Assembly: GCF_002303885.1 (NCBI RefSeq)
Contig: NZ_MRCM01000005.1
Span: forward strand, 124,001 to 188,000
DNA length: 64,000 bases
Direction: 5' to 3'
DNA from: Flavobacterium sp. ACN2
GTDB taxonomy: Bacteria; Bacteroidota; Bacteroidia; Flavobacteriales; Flavobacteriaceae
Below, in pieces: positions 9,052 through 16,822 of the stretch. The notes under the pieces were generated by a model. The model ran no database searches and was not told the DNA's origin. It was given only the letters and a program-made list of their open reading frames with translations. Both the position numbers and the translations under genes were made by a program. Within the stretch, counting starts at the first letter, position 1, and every line of letters starts with the position of its first letter.

Positions 9052-9531
9052 TTACAAAGTTTCTTCTAACCAAGCGTTCATCATCCAAATTGTTTTTTCC
9101 TGCTCAGCAATGAAGTCACTCATCATAGAATTGGTTCCTTCATCATTAATTTCGTCAGATTTGTTCAAGATTTCTCTCTCGATTTTTAATAAATCTGATA
9201 AAGAATGAACAATTAACTGAACCGCTTTTTCATCATTAGAAATATTCTTTCCAACTGTCAATTTATTATTTTTAATATAATCTTCAAAAGTATGCAGAGG
9301 CGTTCCTCCAATTGTCAAAACTCTTTCTGCAATCATATCTATTTTCAATTGTGCATCGGTATACAATTCTTCGAATTTTACATGTAAATCAAAGAAACGC
9401 TTTCCGCGAATGTTCCAGTGAATTCCTCTCAAATTTTGATAGTACACTTGAAAGTTTGACAATAGCACATTCAATTCCTTTACTAATAATTCTGATTCTT
9501 TTACTGGTAATCCTAAAATATTCGTCTTCAT
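9052..9531 (-). CDS. dps: Dps-family ferritin (DNA protection during starvation)
   Basis: The 159-residue protein is a four-helix Dps. Dps dodecamers oxidise Fe(II) with H2O2, store the iron and often coat DNA. The intersubunit ferroxidase signature is seen as IHWNIRGKRFFDLHVKFEELY (His from WNIRG side, then DLHVKFEE), followed by IDMIAERVLTIGG, the normal Dps order. Divergent from oxyR with 107 bases between start codons. In many bacteria OxyR activates dps, so the arrangement suggests a peroxide-response pair sharing one regulatory region. Confidence 0.92.
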   Translation of the reverse strand: MKTNILGLPVKESELLVKELNVLLSNFQVYYQNLRGIHWNIRGKRFFDLHVKFEELYTDAQLKIDMIAERVLTIGGTPLHTFEDYIKNNKLTVGKNISNDEKAVQLIVHSLSDLLKIEREILNKSDEINDEGTNSMMSDFIAEQEKTIWMMNAWLEETL

Positions 9532-9558
9532 AATCTATTTTTTTACACTAATTTACTA

Positions 9559-9566
9559 CAAATTTA
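9559..9566 (-). promoter_or_regulatory. -7 promoter element of dps
   Basis: On the minus strand the sequence is TAAATTTG, a perfect TAnnTTTG match, 28 bases before the dps start. A TTG lies upstream, but at 12 bases rather than the usual 17-23. That could reflect an activator-dependent promoter (inference). Confidence 0.5.
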
Positions 9567-9610
9567 GAGTAACTTTACCAAAATAAACATAAATAAAAAT
9601 TATATTTTCT

Positions 9611-9618
9611 TATTTTTG
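9611..9618 (+). promoter_or_regulatory. -7 promoter element of oxyR
   Basis: TATTTTTG matches TAnnTTTG, 20 bases before the oxyR start, within the region shared with dps. No upstream TTG is well placed. Confidence 0.45.
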
Positions 9619-9638
9619 CATCACAAATTACTATCAAC

Positions 9639-10583
9639 ATGACTATAACTCAATTGCAATATGTGTTAGCGGTGGCTGAGCATAAAAATTTCACTCTTGC
9701 TGCTGAAAAATGCTTCGTTACACAGCCAACTTTAAGTATGCAAATACAAAAAATCGAAGAAGAACTTAATATTTTAATTTTTGATAGAAGTAAAAAACCA
9801 ATTCAGCTTACTGATATAGGACAGAAAATTGTAAATCAAGCTAAAAATATCGTAAACGAGGCTGATCGCATAAAAGATATTGTAGAACAACAGAAAGGTT
9901 TTATTGGCGGAGAATTTCGTTTAGGTATTATTCCAACGATTATGCCTACGCTTCTGCCAATGTTTTTGAATAACTTCATTAAAAAATATCCGAAAGTAAA
10001 ACTCTTAATCGAAGAGTTGAATACAGAAGAAATTATTCTAAAGCTAAAAAATGGACATTTGGATGCTGCAATTGCCGCAACTCCGTTAGAAGACGAAAAA
10101 ATCAAAGAAATTGTTTTGTATTTTGAGCCATTCGTCGCCTATATACCAGAACACCACGCAAGTTTCCAGAAAGAAGAAATTGAAGTTGCCGACTTAAATC
10201 TGAATGAAATTCTTTTATTGCAAGACGGACATTGCTTTAGAGATGGTATTTTAAATTTATGCAAAAATGTCTCAGACGCCGACCAAAACAATTTCCAGAT
10301 TCAAAGCGGTAGTTTTGAAACCTTAATTAAATTGGCAGACGAAGGCCTTGGCACAACGTTACTTCCGTACTTGCACACATTAGACTTAAAAGAATCCGAC
10401 AAACTGAAGCTCCGTAATTTTAAAGAGCCAAAACCTGCTCGAGAGGTAAGTTTGATCTACCCAAAGAGCGAATTAAAAATGCAAATCATTGACGCATTAC
10501 GATCTACAATTGCTGGCGTTGTAAAAGGCGCAATAGTTTTTCAGAATGTTCAAATCATTAGTCCATTACAAAAGAAAGCGTAA
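9639..10583 (+). CDS. oxyR: Hydrogen-peroxide-responsive LysR regulator OxyR
   Basis: The 314-residue protein has a LysR-type winged helix-turn-helix at the N-terminus (TQLQYVLAVAEHKNFTLAAE; FVTQPTLSMQIQKIEEEL) and a two-lobed sensor domain. The redox switch is intact: DGHCFRDGILNLC places the cysteines at residues 199 and 208, the same numbers as the E. coli OxyR disulfide pair. It is therefore predicted to sense H2O2 by forming this disulfide and to activate peroxide defence genes. It is divergent from dps, a classic target. Confidence 0.93.
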   Translation: MTITQLQYVLAVAEHKNFTLAAEKCFVTQPTLSMQIQKIEEELNILIFDRSKKPIQLTDIGQKIVNQAKNIVNEADRIKDIVEQQKGFIGGEFRLGIIPTIMPTLLPMFLNNFIKKYPKVKLLIEELNTEEIILKLKNGHLDAAIAATPLEDEKIKEIVLYFEPFVAYIPEHHASFQKEEIEVADLNLNEILLLQDGHCFRDGILNLCKNVSDADQNNFQIQSGSFETLIKLADEGLGTTLLPYLHTLDLKESDKLKLRNFKEPKPAREVSLIYPKSELKMQIIDALRSTIAGVVKGAIVFQNVQIISPLQKKA

Positions 10584-10587
10584 TAAA

Positions 10588-10610
10588 AAAGGAGCCAATT
10601 TGGCTCCTTT
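10588..10610. terminator. Bidirectional terminator after oxyR
   Basis: The 10-bp stem AAAGGAGCCA (10588-10597) / TGGCTCCTTT (10601-10610) has a short loop and flanking A and T runs, between convergent genes. Confidence 0.85.
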
Positions 10611-10613
10611 CTT

Positions 10614-10811
10614 TTATACTTTAATTAGTTGTAGACTTTGTTTTAATTCTGGTTTTCCAACAACGAAATTAAGTAACCACTCTTGCAATTGTTCCATTTC
10701 GTAAGGTAACAGTGTTTTGATAGCTTTTTCTAACTCTTTGCAGAAAAGTATCGGATCGAAACTAACTCTTTCAAGTATTGATTTCGTGTAATCAAACATC
10801 ATTTTTGACAT
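10614..10811 (-). CDS. Small conserved-type protein, unknown
   Basis: This 65-residue protein has no signal peptide or membrane segment. It is predicted helical, with an acidic/amphipathic middle (ELEKAIKTLLPYEMEQLQEW). It is flanked by a terminator downstream, has a Met start and has codon use like its neighbours, so it looks like a real gene. No family recognised. Confidence 0.55.
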   Translation of the reverse strand: MSKMMFDYTKSILERVSFDPILFCKELEKAIKTLLPYEMEQLQEWLLNFVVGKPELKQSLQLIKV

Positions 10812-10977
10812 AATAAAATAAGATTTTCGGGGGTTATCTATTTTTTTAAACTCGAGCCAAATTTAAACAAATAACTAACATAATTTCTACTTTTAACTTA
10901 TTTTTTTAAAAACTTTAGCAACGAATACGTTTTCTTAAAACACATAAATCAATGTAGAATTATTCTAAATAACTCAT

Positions 10978-11640
10978 TTAAACGTTTTTAAAGGCTCTAA
11001 ACATTTCTCTTTTCCCTGGAGGCCCTGCCAATTTTTCTACAGTAAATCCAACTTCAATCATGCTTCTTTTAACAACTCCTCTGGCTGCGTAAGTTACAAG
11101 AACGCCGTTTGGCTTTAAACTGTTGTACATTTTCTGAAAAATTTCAGTACTCCAAAGTTCTGGTTGCACTCGATAACCAAAGGCGTCAAAATAAATCAAA
11201 TCAAAAATTTCAAAATCGTTTATTTCGTGAAAAAATTGTTTTCTTTTGGTTAACGAGAACTGATCGCAAATTTCTATTTTTTCGTTCCATTCCGATTTAT
11301 GCATTTTTTCAAAAATGTTATAAAATTCCGATGCTTCTAATTCTTCCGCATAATTCATTTCCAAAATCTCATCTGCATCTACCGGATAAGCTTCAACCCC
11401 AACATAATCGATAGCCTGCTTCTTTCTAACAGATTCTAAAAAAGTTATAAAAGCATTCAAACCCGTCCCAAAACCTATTTCCAATATACTTATCGGATTT
11501 TCAAATAACGAAAGACCGTTTTTAATAAAAACGTGCTTCGCTTCCTGAATTGCACCATGTTTAGAATGATAGCACTCATCCCACTCTGGTAAACGAATTG
11601 TAGTTGAGCCATCTAGCGTTTTAATTATTTCTCTTTTCAC
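10978..11640 (-). CDS. mnmD: tRNA 5-methylaminomethyl-2-thiouridine methyltransferase MnmD
   Basis: The protein has 220 residues with a Rossmann SAM-binding fold: ILEIGFGTGLNAF (motif I, about 48-60), VGVEAYPVD (motif II), and FDLIYFDAFGYRVQPELWS (motif IV). The C-terminal LAGPPGKREMFRA is typical of MnmD, the stand-alone form of the methyltransferase half of E. coli MnmC. It makes the final methylation of mnm5s2U34 in tRNA anticodons for Lys, Glu and Gln. No oxidase (MnmC2) domain is fused. Confidence 0.87.
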   Translation of the reverse strand: MKREIIKTLDGSTTIRLPEWDECYHSKHGAIQEAKHVFIKNGLSLFENPISILEIGFGTGLNAFITFLESVRKKQAIDYVGVEAYPVDADEILEMNYAEELEASEFYNIFEKMHKSEWNEKIEICDQFSLTKRKQFFHEINDFEIFDLIYFDAFGYRVQPELWSTEIFQKMYNSLKPNGVLVTYAARGVVKRSMIEVGFTVEKLAGPPGKREMFRAFKNV

Positions 11641-11857
11641 TTTTTTCAGAATTTTATACTAGCTTTTTATTGGTTTTCAAGCCATTTTAATAATCAAATT
11701 TAATCAAAACTAATGCGTAAAGCCTTAAAAAACCATACTTTTTTCATAAAATCTTTATAAAAAGCAATTAAATATTTGAGTTTATTATAGGATAAATAAA
11801 TCTCAGTCAAAACCAGCAAATAATGAATTTTCGCCAAGTATTTTACAGATTTTTACG

Positions 11858-11865
11858 TAATTTTG
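11858..11865 (+). promoter_or_regulatory. -7 promoter element (TAATTTTG) of the aminotransferase gene
   Basis: It matches TAnnTTTG, 83 bases before the ATG at 11949, in a 308-base intergenic space (11641-11948) in which I see no other gene or repeat. Confidence 0.45.
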
Positions 11866-11948
11866 CATTCAATAAATTCTATTTTACATGATATCATCAC
11901 TTTAGATTTCTGACAGTGAAGAATATCTCACAAAAAACTTACATAACT

Positions 11949-13019
11949 ATGAGTACAACTCAAACAAGCAAAATTGAAATCATTAAAGCTACTTCTACAA
12001 AAATAAACGAAGTAGATTTTGACAACTTAAGTTTTGGTGCTGTATTTACAGACCATTTATTCGAATGCGATTTTAAAGACGGACAATGGCAAAATCCTGT
12101 CATTAAGCCTTATGCGCCAATTTTAATGGATCCATCTTCAAAAGTCTTCCATTATGGACAAGCAATTTTCGAAGGAATGAAAGCTTATAAAGATGACAAT
12201 AATGATGTTTGGTTGTTTAGACCAGATGAAAACTTTAACCGTTTTAATAAATCTGCTGTAAGAATGGCAATGCCAGAAGTTCCTGAAGCTATTTTTATGG
12301 ATGGTTTAAATGAATTATTGAAATTAGACAAAGACTGGATTCAAAGAGGAAACGGAGCTAGTATGTACATTCGTCCGTTTATGATTGCTACAGGTCCTGG
12401 AGTTATCGCAAATCCTTCTGACGAATATAAATTTATGATTTTACTTTCTCCTGCAAAAGCATATTATGGAGGTGAAGTAAAAGTGATCATTGCTGAACAT
12501 TTCAGTAGAGCTGCAAATGGTGGTATTGGTGCTGCAAAAGCTGCCGGAAACTACGCTGCTCAATTTTACCCAACTAACTTGGCAAACAAAGACGGCTTCC
12601 AACAAGTTATTTGGACTGATGATGCAACACACACAAAATTAGAAGAAGCGGGAACAATGAACGTTTTCTTCAGAATCAACGATACTTTATTAACAGCTCC
12701 AACAAGCGAAAGAATTTTAGATGGTGTTACCAGAAAAAGTTTGATCGCAATGGCTGAAAAAGAAGGTCTAAAAGTTGACGTTCGTCCAGTAATTGTTTCA
12801 GAATTGGTTGAAGCGGCTAAAAACGGATCTCTAAAAGAAATCTTCGGAGCAGGAACTGCTGCAGTTATTAGCGTTATCAAAGGATTCTCTTATAAAGATG
12901 AGTATTATGAAATGGCTCCAATTGAGGATTCTTATGCTTCTTTATTAAAAGAAAAATTAACTAGTCTTCAAAACAAACTTTCTGAAGATACTTTTGGATG
13001 GACAGTTAAAGTTCAATAA
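11949..13019 (+). CDS. ilvE: Branched-chain amino acid aminotransferase
   Basis: This PLP enzyme of fold type IV reversibly transaminates Leu, Ile and Val with 2-oxoglutarate. An in-frame GTG at 11916 exists, but the ATG at 11949 (MSTTQTSK) gives the usual length, 356 residues. Landmarks are HYGQAIFEGMKAYK, YIRPFMIATGPGV, the PLP lysine at residue 197 in GIGAAKAAGNYA, and LEEAGTMNVFF, all as in the larger, eukaryote-like BCAT group common in Bacteroidota. It stands alone, ending in a strong terminator. Confidence 0.92.
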   Translation: MSTTQTSKIEIIKATSTKINEVDFDNLSFGAVFTDHLFECDFKDGQWQNPVIKPYAPILMDPSSKVFHYGQAIFEGMKAYKDDNNDVWLFRPDENFNRFNKSAVRMAMPEVPEAIFMDGLNELLKLDKDWIQRGNGASMYIRPFMIATGPGVIANPSDEYKFMILLSPAKAYYGGEVKVIIAEHFSRAANGGIGAAKAAGNYAAQFYPTNLANKDGFQQVIWTDDATHTKLEEAGTMNVFFRINDTLLTAPTSERILDGVTRKSLIAMAEKEGLKVDVRPVIVSELVEAAKNGSLKEIFGAGTAAVISVIKGFSYKDEYYEMAPIEDSYASLLKEKLTSLQNKLSEDTFGWTVKVQ

Positions 13020-13040
13020 TCCCAAAACCATATAAATAAG

Positions 13041-13075
13041 AAACCCGATAAATTTAGTTTTATCGGGTTTTTTAT
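13041..13075 (+). terminator. Terminator after ilvE
   Basis: The 12-bp perfect stem AAACCCGATAAA (13041-13052) / TTTATCGGGTTT (13059-13070) is followed by a T run. Confidence 0.9.
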
Positions 13076-13117
13076 TTTTCTTTATTTTTAAATTTTGTCT
13101 TAGAGATAAGACTAAAC

Positions 13118-13196
13118 TCAAATAACGTAAAACTTTGCGAACTTTGCATTTGCATAAGAACTGCTGAAAAAAAACTTAGCGTTCTTTGCGTTTAAT
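13118..13196. repeat. Possible dispersed intergenic repeat (ACTTTGCG type)
   Basis: The segment has AAAACTTTGCGAACTTTGC followed by AACTTAGCGTTCTTTGCG, a pattern I recognise as frequent between genes in Flavobacterium. A related AACTTTG-rich piece lies at 28700-28750. A genome-wide count would be needed to confirm it. Confidence 0.35.
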
Positions 13197-13201
13197 CCTC
13201 T

Positions 13202-13582
13202 TTACAACAATTTCGAAAAATCAGGTTTAAAATAATTTGGGCCTTTCATCACTTTTCCGTCTTCGCGATAAATTGGTTTTCCATCTTCACCTAATTTACT
13301 CATATTACTACGTTGGATTTCATCAAAAACGGCTTCAATTTTATCTTGAAGTCCGTGCTCGATAATTGTTCCGCACAAAATATACATCATATCTCCAAGT
13401 GCATCTGCAATTTCAACCAAATCATTATTTTGAACCGCCTCGTAATACTCTTCATTCTCTTCCTTCATTAAATTATAACGAAGTAGTTTTTTCTCTGCTC
13501 CTACATCGGCAATTGGAGTTGCGCTGTGGCCAATTTTAAAAGCAGTGTGAAATTCAGTTACGGCGTCAAGTTGTTTTTTCAT
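13202..13582 (-). CDS. MazG-like nucleotide pyrophosphohydrolase
   Basis: The 126-residue, all-alpha protein carries the acidic metal-binding pattern of the MazG/PRA-PH superfamily: KEENEEYYEA (about 40-49) and EIADALGDMMYI (about 57-68), i.e. the ExxE and ExxD pairs that bind Mg. It ends with GPNYFKPDF. Such enzymes hydrolyse (d)NTPs or related nucleotides to monophosphate and PPi, often as house-cleaning enzymes. The exact substrate is not evident, and it is not within a histidine operon, so HisE function is unlikely. Confidence 0.8.
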   Translation of the reverse strand: MKKQLDAVTEFHTAFKIGHSATPIADVGAEKKLLRYNLMKEENEEYYEAVQNNDLVEIADALGDMMYILCGTIIEHGLQDKIEAVFDEIQRSNMSKLGEDGKPIYREDGKVMKGPNYFKPDFSKLL

Positions 13583-13687
13583 ATAGTCGTTTTCTTTTTT
13601 TTGCTAATTTAAGTCACTTTCTTATAAATCTGAAATTTATTGAAGGAAATGAAAAGGCAATTTAGCAGCAAATCGTTTACAAATCTT

Positions 13688-13695
13688 TAAATTTG
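13688..13695 (+). promoter_or_regulatory. -7 promoter element (TAAATTTG)
   Basis: It matches TAnnTTTG and lies 18 bases before the ATG at 13714. It overlaps the possible TTG start at 13693, which argues against that start. Confidence 0.5.
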
Positions 13696-13713
13696 CCAAA
13701 AAATTTTATAACT

Positions 13714-13902
13714 ATGTTTAGTCAAGGTCAAATACAATTTGGAATATGTTTTTTTATCGTTTTTGTAATCATTATGATATTTGCTTATCGAAAAGATTTA
13801 AAATTACACAAAGTCTTTTATAAAGGAAATTACAAAGTACTCCTTGCCTTTCTTCTTTTCATTGTCCTTTTGTTCGTAATTAAAATCTTTTTGAAAAGAT
13901 AA
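13714..13902 (+). CDS. Small two-helix membrane protein, unknown
   Basis: The protein has 62 residues with two predicted membrane helices (about 6-25 and 39-58) joined by a basic loop (AYRKDLKLHKVFYKGNYK), so both ends probably face outside. It starts at the ATG because the earlier TTG lies inside the promoter. No family recognised. Confidence 0.6.
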   Translation: MFSQGQIQFGICFFIVFVIIMIFAYRKDLKLHKVFYKGNYKVLLAFLLFIVLLFVIKIFLKR

Positions 13903-13998
13903 ATTATTCTGGTCGCAATAAAATAAAACCTAATCATTATGGGTTATTAGTAAGACTCATGATAAATTTATAACTTTACCGAAACCAAACAGCCTACC

Positions 13999-15186
13999 AT
14001 GAAAATTCTAAAGTATTTATTTCTTTTTGCACTTTTAAGCTTTGTTGCTCTTACTGTTTTTGTTGCTACTCAGAAAGGGGATTTTTCTGTAGAAAGAAGT
14101 AAAGTCATCAATTCTCCTCGTACAACGGTTTATAACTACCTAAACGACTTTAGAAATTACGAAGATTTTGAATCATGGTCGGTTGAAGATCCTTCTATAA
14201 AAATGACATACGCTAATAAAACTAGCGGAAATGGTGCGACATTTTATTGGGATGGTGCTGATGGAAAAGGAAATTCTATTATTCTTAAAACAAAAGATGG
14301 CGAAAGCATTGACCAAAAAATGCAATTTGACGGTACTGAAGCTGATGTAAACTGGACTTTAAAAGATACTTTGAACGGAAAAACAAAAGTTACCTGGAAA
14401 GGAAAAGGAACAATGAGCTTTCTGTTTAAAATTTATACCGCATTACATGGAGGTTCAGACAGAGTTATAGGAACTATCTACGAAAAAAGTTTGGCTAATA
14501 TTGACAAAAATTTAGATTACGAAACGAAAACTTACGCCGTTACAGTAGACGGAGTAGTTAAGAAAACAGAAACACCTTATATAAAACAGACTTTTACTAG
14601 TGAGATTGCCAAAGTAAGCAAAAATGCTAGGATTGTAATTCCGAAGCTTATTCACTTTAGTGAAACAAATGGCTTAGCAGCAAGCGGAAAACCATTCATT
14701 ATTTATCACACGTACGACACTAAAACAGGTTTGGCAAAGATTTCAATTTGTTTGCCTATTAATAAAGAAATTTCAACTAGTTCAGGAAGTGATATTTTAG
14801 CAGGGAAATTAAATGGTTTTGATGCTGTAAAAACAACTCTTAACGGAGATTACTCTCATAGAAACGAAGCAATTGCAAAAACAACGGCTTACATTAACAA
14901 CCAAAAAATTATTCCAAATTTGAGCTGGTCTCATCTTGAAATCTTAACGTTGAGCAAATTGGACGTAAAAGCTTCTTCAAAATTGGTGACTGAAATTTAT
15001 TTCCCAATAAAACCAAAAGTAGTTCCTGTTACCACTGAACCGACTTATACCCCAGAAAGCACTAGCGAAACTACAAGCGAGCCACATACAGAACAACCAC
15101 GCACAGAGCCAGTAAAGCGTAAACCAGCGGCTCCTGCCCTTGCCCCAACACAAACACCGGCACAAGAAGAAGACTCAGAATTTTAA
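13999..15186 (+). CDS. Membrane-anchored SRPBCC protein with effector-binding domain
   Basis: The protein has 395 residues. After an N-terminal membrane helix (about 5-24) comes a SRPBCC/polyketide-cyclase-like domain (about 30-180, beginning VERSKVINSPRTTVYNYLND). A second beta-rich domain (about 190-345) looks like a GyrI/AraC effector-binding domain. A low-complexity tail rich in Thr, Pro and Glu (about 346-395) ends it. Both folds bind small hydrophobic ligands. The anchored form suggests ligand binding at the membrane, but the ligand and role are unknown. Confidence 0.7.
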   Translation: MKILKYLFLFALLSFVALTVFVATQKGDFSVERSKVINSPRTTVYNYLNDFRNYEDFESWSVEDPSIKMTYANKTSGNGATFYWDGADGKGNSIILKTKDGESIDQKMQFDGTEADVNWTLKDTLNGKTKVTWKGKGTMSFLFKIYTALHGGSDRVIGTIYEKSLANIDKNLDYETKTYAVTVDGVVKKTETPYIKQTFTSEIAKVSKNARIVIPKLIHFSETNGLAASGKPFIIYHTYDTKTGLAKISICLPINKEISTSSGSDILAGKLNGFDAVKTTLNGDYSHRNEAIAKTTAYINNQKIIPNLSWSHLEILTLSKLDVKASSKLVTEIYFPIKPKVVPVTTEPTYTPESTSETTSEPHTEQPRTEPVKRKPAAPALAPTQTPAQEEDSEF

Positions 15187-15265
15187 ATAATTTTAAAGGC
15201 GCATTAAACCTTTTACATTAAATTCTGTCTAACTTCTATTAAAGAAAGTTTACAAAACAAAAAGT

Positions 15266-15808
15266 TTGATAGACGAGAAAGAATTTATAAAAGAATTATT
15301 AAGTCCCGAAACGCAAAATACTGCGTTTCAAAAACTCTTGTCCGATTATCAGAGACCTTTGTATTCTCATATTCGAAACATTGTTTTGAATCATGATGAT
15401 GCCGACGATGTTTTACAGAACGCTTTTGTAAAAGTCTTTCAAAATCTTAAAAACTTTAAAGGAGAAAGTAAACTTTTTTCCTGGATGTATCGCATTGCTA
15501 CCAATGAAGCTTTGACTTTTTTATCGCAAAAAGCAAAATTAAGCGGAATTTCATCTGAAGATCTGCAGAATAAAACGATTGATAATTTAAAAGCAGATCT
15601 TTATTTTGATGGAGATGAAATTCAAATCAAACTTCAAAAAGCAATTGTAACACTTCCAGAAAAACAGCAATTAGTTTTCAAAATGAAATATTTTGAGGAA
15701 TTGAAGTATGAAGAAATCGCAGAAATCTTAGGAACATCTGTTGGAGCTTTAAAAGCTTCTTATCATCACGCAGTAAAAAAAATTGAATTATATGTTACAT
15801 CAAATTAA
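15266..15808 (+). CDS. ECF-type RNA polymerase sigma factor
   Basis: The protein has 180 residues with sigma region 2 (HDDADDVLQNAFVKVFQNL; FSWMYRIATNEAL, about 45-95) and region 4 (LPEKQQLVFKMKYFEELKYEEIAEILGTSVGALKASYHHAVKKIE). The start is a TTG; no ATG is available before region 2, and the TTG reading gives the usual N-terminus for flavobacterial members. It is the first gene of a three-gene set with a membrane protein and a secreted sensor-like protein, the common sigma/anti-sigma/sensor layout. Confidence 0.88.
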   Translation: MIDEKEFIKELLSPETQNTAFQKLLSDYQRPLYSHIRNIVLNHDDADDVLQNAFVKVFQNLKNFKGESKLFSWMYRIATNEALTFLSQKAKLSGISSEDLQNKTIDNLKADLYFDGDEIQIKLQKAIVTLPEKQQLVFKMKYFEELKYEEIAEILGTSVGALKASYHHAVKKIELYVTSN

Positions 15809-15841
15809 ACCTTTTGTAACAAAAACTATCTTATAAGTATC

Positions 15842-16261
15842 ATGAAAACATTTAAATTAGAAAACGAACCCAAAATAAAATCTGGTTTTAAAACTCCAGA
15901 CAATTATTTTGATCATTTTTCAGAGAAGGTTTTACAGCAATTAGACGAAAAAGAAGTTAAAGTAATTCCTTTTTACAAACACAACAAAACAATCTCTCTA
16001 GCGGCCGCTGCAGTAATTGGTTTTGCATTATTAATACCGATCGTAAATAATTATAAAGCCAGTTCAAACGAACTTGACGAAGCTACTTTAGAAACTTATT
16101 TATCTTATCACTCCAATATCAGCCAATACGATTTAATTCAAACCTTAGACGACAGTGATATAGAAAAATTAGGCAACGATGTCACTTTAGAAGACGAAAC
16201 ACTAGAAGACATTTTAGCTACAAGTCCGAACTTAGAACACTTAATTTCAGAACAAAATTAA
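15842..16261 (+). CDS. Single-pass membrane protein, probable anti-sigma partner
   Basis: The 139-residue protein has a cytosolic N-terminal region (1-50), one membrane helix (about 52-70, SLAAAAVIGFALLIPIV) and an acidic periplasmic region (LDDSDIEKLGNDVTLEDETLEDIL). No zinc-binding HxxxCxxC motif is seen. Topology and position 33 bases after the ECF sigma gene suggest that it holds the sigma factor at the membrane. This is inference from context. Confidence 0.6.
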   Translation: MKTFKLENEPKIKSGFKTPDNYFDHFSEKVLQQLDEKEVKVIPFYKHNKTISLAAAAVIGFALLIPIVNNYKASSNELDEATLETYLSYHSNISQYDLIQTLDDSDIEKLGNDVTLEDETLEDILATSPNLEHLISEQN

Positions 16262-16292
16262 ATCAAACTTAACTCAACAACTTAGCTTAACA

Positions 16293-16751
16293 ATGAAAAT
16301 AAAAAACATTTTACCACTCCTGCTATTTCTGATAAGTTTTTCAATTTTTGCCCAAAGCGGAAAAATTGATGAAAAGCGAGAAAAAATTAAAGCTTTTAAA
16401 GTGTCATTTTTAACAACAGAATTGGAATTAACTTCAACTGAAGCAGAAAAATTCTGGCCTATTTATAATGCTTATGACGATAAGCAATATGAATTAAAGT
16501 ATTTGAAAATGAAGACTTATCTGAGACAATTAAAAGATGATAATCTTAAAAATCTTTCAGATAAAGAAGCGGCAACGTTATTATCTCAAATCGAAAGTAC
16601 TGATAAAGAAATATATCAGCTTCGTGAAAAATACATGAGCAGTCTGAAAAAAGTACTTCCTGCAAAGAAGATACTTTTACTTAAAAAATCAGAAGACGAT
16701 TTTAATCGAAAACTATTGCAGCAATATCGAGATAAAGGCAATAAAGACTAG
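16293..16751 (+). CDS. Secreted helical protein, sensor of ECF sigma type
   Basis: The 152-residue protein has a signal peptide (about 1-20, IFAQS) and then a helical, highly charged mature part. LTSTEAEKFWPIYNAYDDKQYELK resembles the conserved start of the Spy/CpxP-like small periplasmic proteins that flavobacterial genomes annotate as sensors of ECF sigma factors. It is the third gene of the sigma/membrane/sensor operon (31-base gap). A role in relaying periplasmic stress is likely but not shown. Confidence 0.65.
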   Translation: MKIKNILPLLLFLISFSIFAQSGKIDEKREKIKAFKVSFLTTELELTSTEAEKFWPIYNAYDDKQYELKYLKMKTYLRQLKDDNLKNLSDKEAATLLSQIESTDKEIYQLREKYMSSLKKVLPAKKILLLKKSEDDFNRKLLQQYRDKGNKD

Positions 16752-16770
16752 ACTTAAAGAAACAACAGCG

Positions 16771-16820
16771 ATAAGAACCCTATATAATAATACTTACTTT
16801 ATTATTTAGGGTTCTTATTT
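16771..16820. terminator. Bidirectional terminator after the ECF operon
   Basis: The 11-bp stem ATAAGAACCCT (16771-16781) / AGGGTTCTTAT (16808-16818) encloses an AT-rich, partly paired loop and is followed by T runs. It lies between convergent genes. Confidence 0.8.
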
Positions 16821-16822
16821 TT

